Positions 63,076 to 64,000 of a stretch of 64,000 nucleotides of DNA are shown one piece after another. Each line of letters starts with the position of its first letter. Position 1 is the stretch's first letter. Location of the stretch: the NCBI GenBank assembly GCA_021292165.1, contig CM037877.1, positions 32,190,197 to 32,254,196 on the forward strand. The letters run 5' to 3'. The translations under genes and the position numbers were made by a program. The notes beneath the pieces were generated by a model. It worked only from the letters and a program-made list of their open reading frames with translations, searched no databases and was not told where the DNA came from. The DNA is from Shinisaurus crocodilurus. Its lineage: Eukaryota > Chordata > Lepidosauria > Squamata > Shinisauridae.

Positions 63076-64000
63076 GGGAGCACCTTTTGCAAAGCACAGT
63101 ACCTTTTGTATATAAAGTTATATCTGAAATCAGTAGCATTATTAAAAATACCAAATGTTTTACTTCACTGGCTTATTAGGCATCACTTCTCCTGATTAAA
63201 ATCATCTATTGGGCAAACAGATTTATACTGTTTGTATGTGCCATATTTGATTTATGTGAAATTGACATGCTGCTTTTGGAGTATTTTGAGCAAATGAATT
63301 GTATTTCTTGCCCTGAAGGCAGAATTTCTGTGTTTTTTATGAAGAGAAGTTAGTATGTTTCCGGAAAACGAACATTAACTTAAGCAATGATATCATGCTG
63401 TCAAAGTGCTAATATCATGTGCTGGCATGTATAGTAAAGGTTGTTTCCTGTTTGTTCTGTGTTAATTTTGAACCAAATTTTAGTAGATAGCTGAAATAAA
63501 AAGGAATGGGTATAAAGAGTTCTCTGTTTTTCTTCTCATAGAAAGTCCATTATCCTGATCAATTTCAGGAAATGTTTTAATGAAAAATGGATGTGAGGCC
63601 AGTGTAATTAGTTTTGCTGAATATGACAAAGCACTGACGTTGTTATTTTGTTTAAATATTTCTGTCCATTTGAGGCAGCTGAAATATAAATCTGAATGTA
63701 TATGGGTTATAAGATACAAAGACAAATACCTACATAGCGCAGTCTTGATTAGACTTTTCCAAACATGGTATAAAATGTCTTCTTTTTTAAGGTAAGTATT
63801 AATTCTCCACTTCTTAAACAGAAGTTCAAGTTGCTTTTTATAGAAAAGAGTTTGAGAGCATGAGTATTTCTACTTCTTAAGTAAAGTACCCCTCACAGTA
63901 CATCATTCAAAACATCCACAGCCTCTTTGTATGACTTCAAGTGAAAATGGCTTCTGCTGTGTCTCCATGGTTGTGAAGGAAGTTTGGTCAACCAATTTGT
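63076..64000. other. Intronic sequence, nothing recognised
   Basis: AT-rich, with no exon of CWC27 or other gene recognised up to the window end. Confidence 0.45.

Larger units (their letters stand above)
23654..64000 (+). other. CWC27: CWC27 intron 10 (at least 40 kb, incomplete)
   Basis: From the exon 10 donor to the window end I found no acceptor followed by the expected C-terminal CWC27 sequence. The region is made almost entirely of transposable elements, listed separately. Human CWC27 also has very long introns, so this is plausible. The next exon is presumed to lie beyond the window. Confidence 0.7.

Noticed and set aside
1..64000. CRISPR array or bacterial operon-like gene cluster
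   Set aside because: The spliced vertebrate gene and vertebrate retroelements rule this out, and no regularly spaced direct repeats were seen.

Overview
The window is nuclear DNA from a vertebrate, most likely a squamate reptile (lizard or snake). The repeats point that way: many CR1/L2-type LINE 3' ends with AATAAATA tails, Sauria-like tRNA SINEs, several hAT and Tigger-like MITE families, an L1 ORF1 remnant and APE-type LINEs ending in a C2H2 finger. There is no prokaryotic or organellar organisation. The assignment is by recognition; no database search was run.

One host gene is supported: CWC27 (SDCCAG10), a spliceosomal cyclophilin, on the + strand. Nine consecutive internal coding exons lie at 3024-23653 (890 nt, about 297 codons). 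All have AG/GT boundaries and their phases join into one open frame. They encode nearly all of the cyclophilin-like domain, the conserved [15 protein letters not shown] and [13 protein letters not shown] segments and the acidic/basic linker. The first coding exon (about 14 residues) and the C-terminal coiled-coil exons are not in the window. From 23654 to 64000 I find no further CWC27 exon, so this looks like one intron of more than 40 kb.

The rest is intron filled with transposable elements. 1-7.3 kb holds MITEs, including a 1.07 kb hAT-like palindrome. 7.6-10.07 kb is a 5'-truncated LINE in sense orientation. 10-24 kb carries hAT, Tigger and palindromic MITEs, SINEs and L2 3' ends between the exons. 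27.3-31.6 kb is a decayed L2/CR1 LINE and relatives. 32.9-43.5 kb includes a SINE and a LINE fragment that share a 3' tail, a CR1 piece and a 5S-rRNA-derived SINE. 45.4-46.1 kb is a GACTCG-rich hAT element with an exact 8-bp duplication. 48.2-50.1 kb is a stack of insertions in an L1 ORF1 remnant. 52.3-54.9 kb is a young antisense copy of the 7.6 kb LINE with a 746-codon open frame. 56.7-58.1 kb has a near-identical inverted repeat and a probable solo LTR. 59.0-61.9 kb is an antisense L2 LINE with nested pieces.

I see no operon, CRISPR array, tRNA or rRNA gene, or other host protein gene, and no convincing new biological system. The items most worth checking are the SINE/LINE tail pair, the 5S-derived SINE, the GACTCG hAT element, the MITE with the same flank at two loci, the 95-bp inverted repeat and a Gly-to-Glu change in the CWC27 cyclophilin fold.
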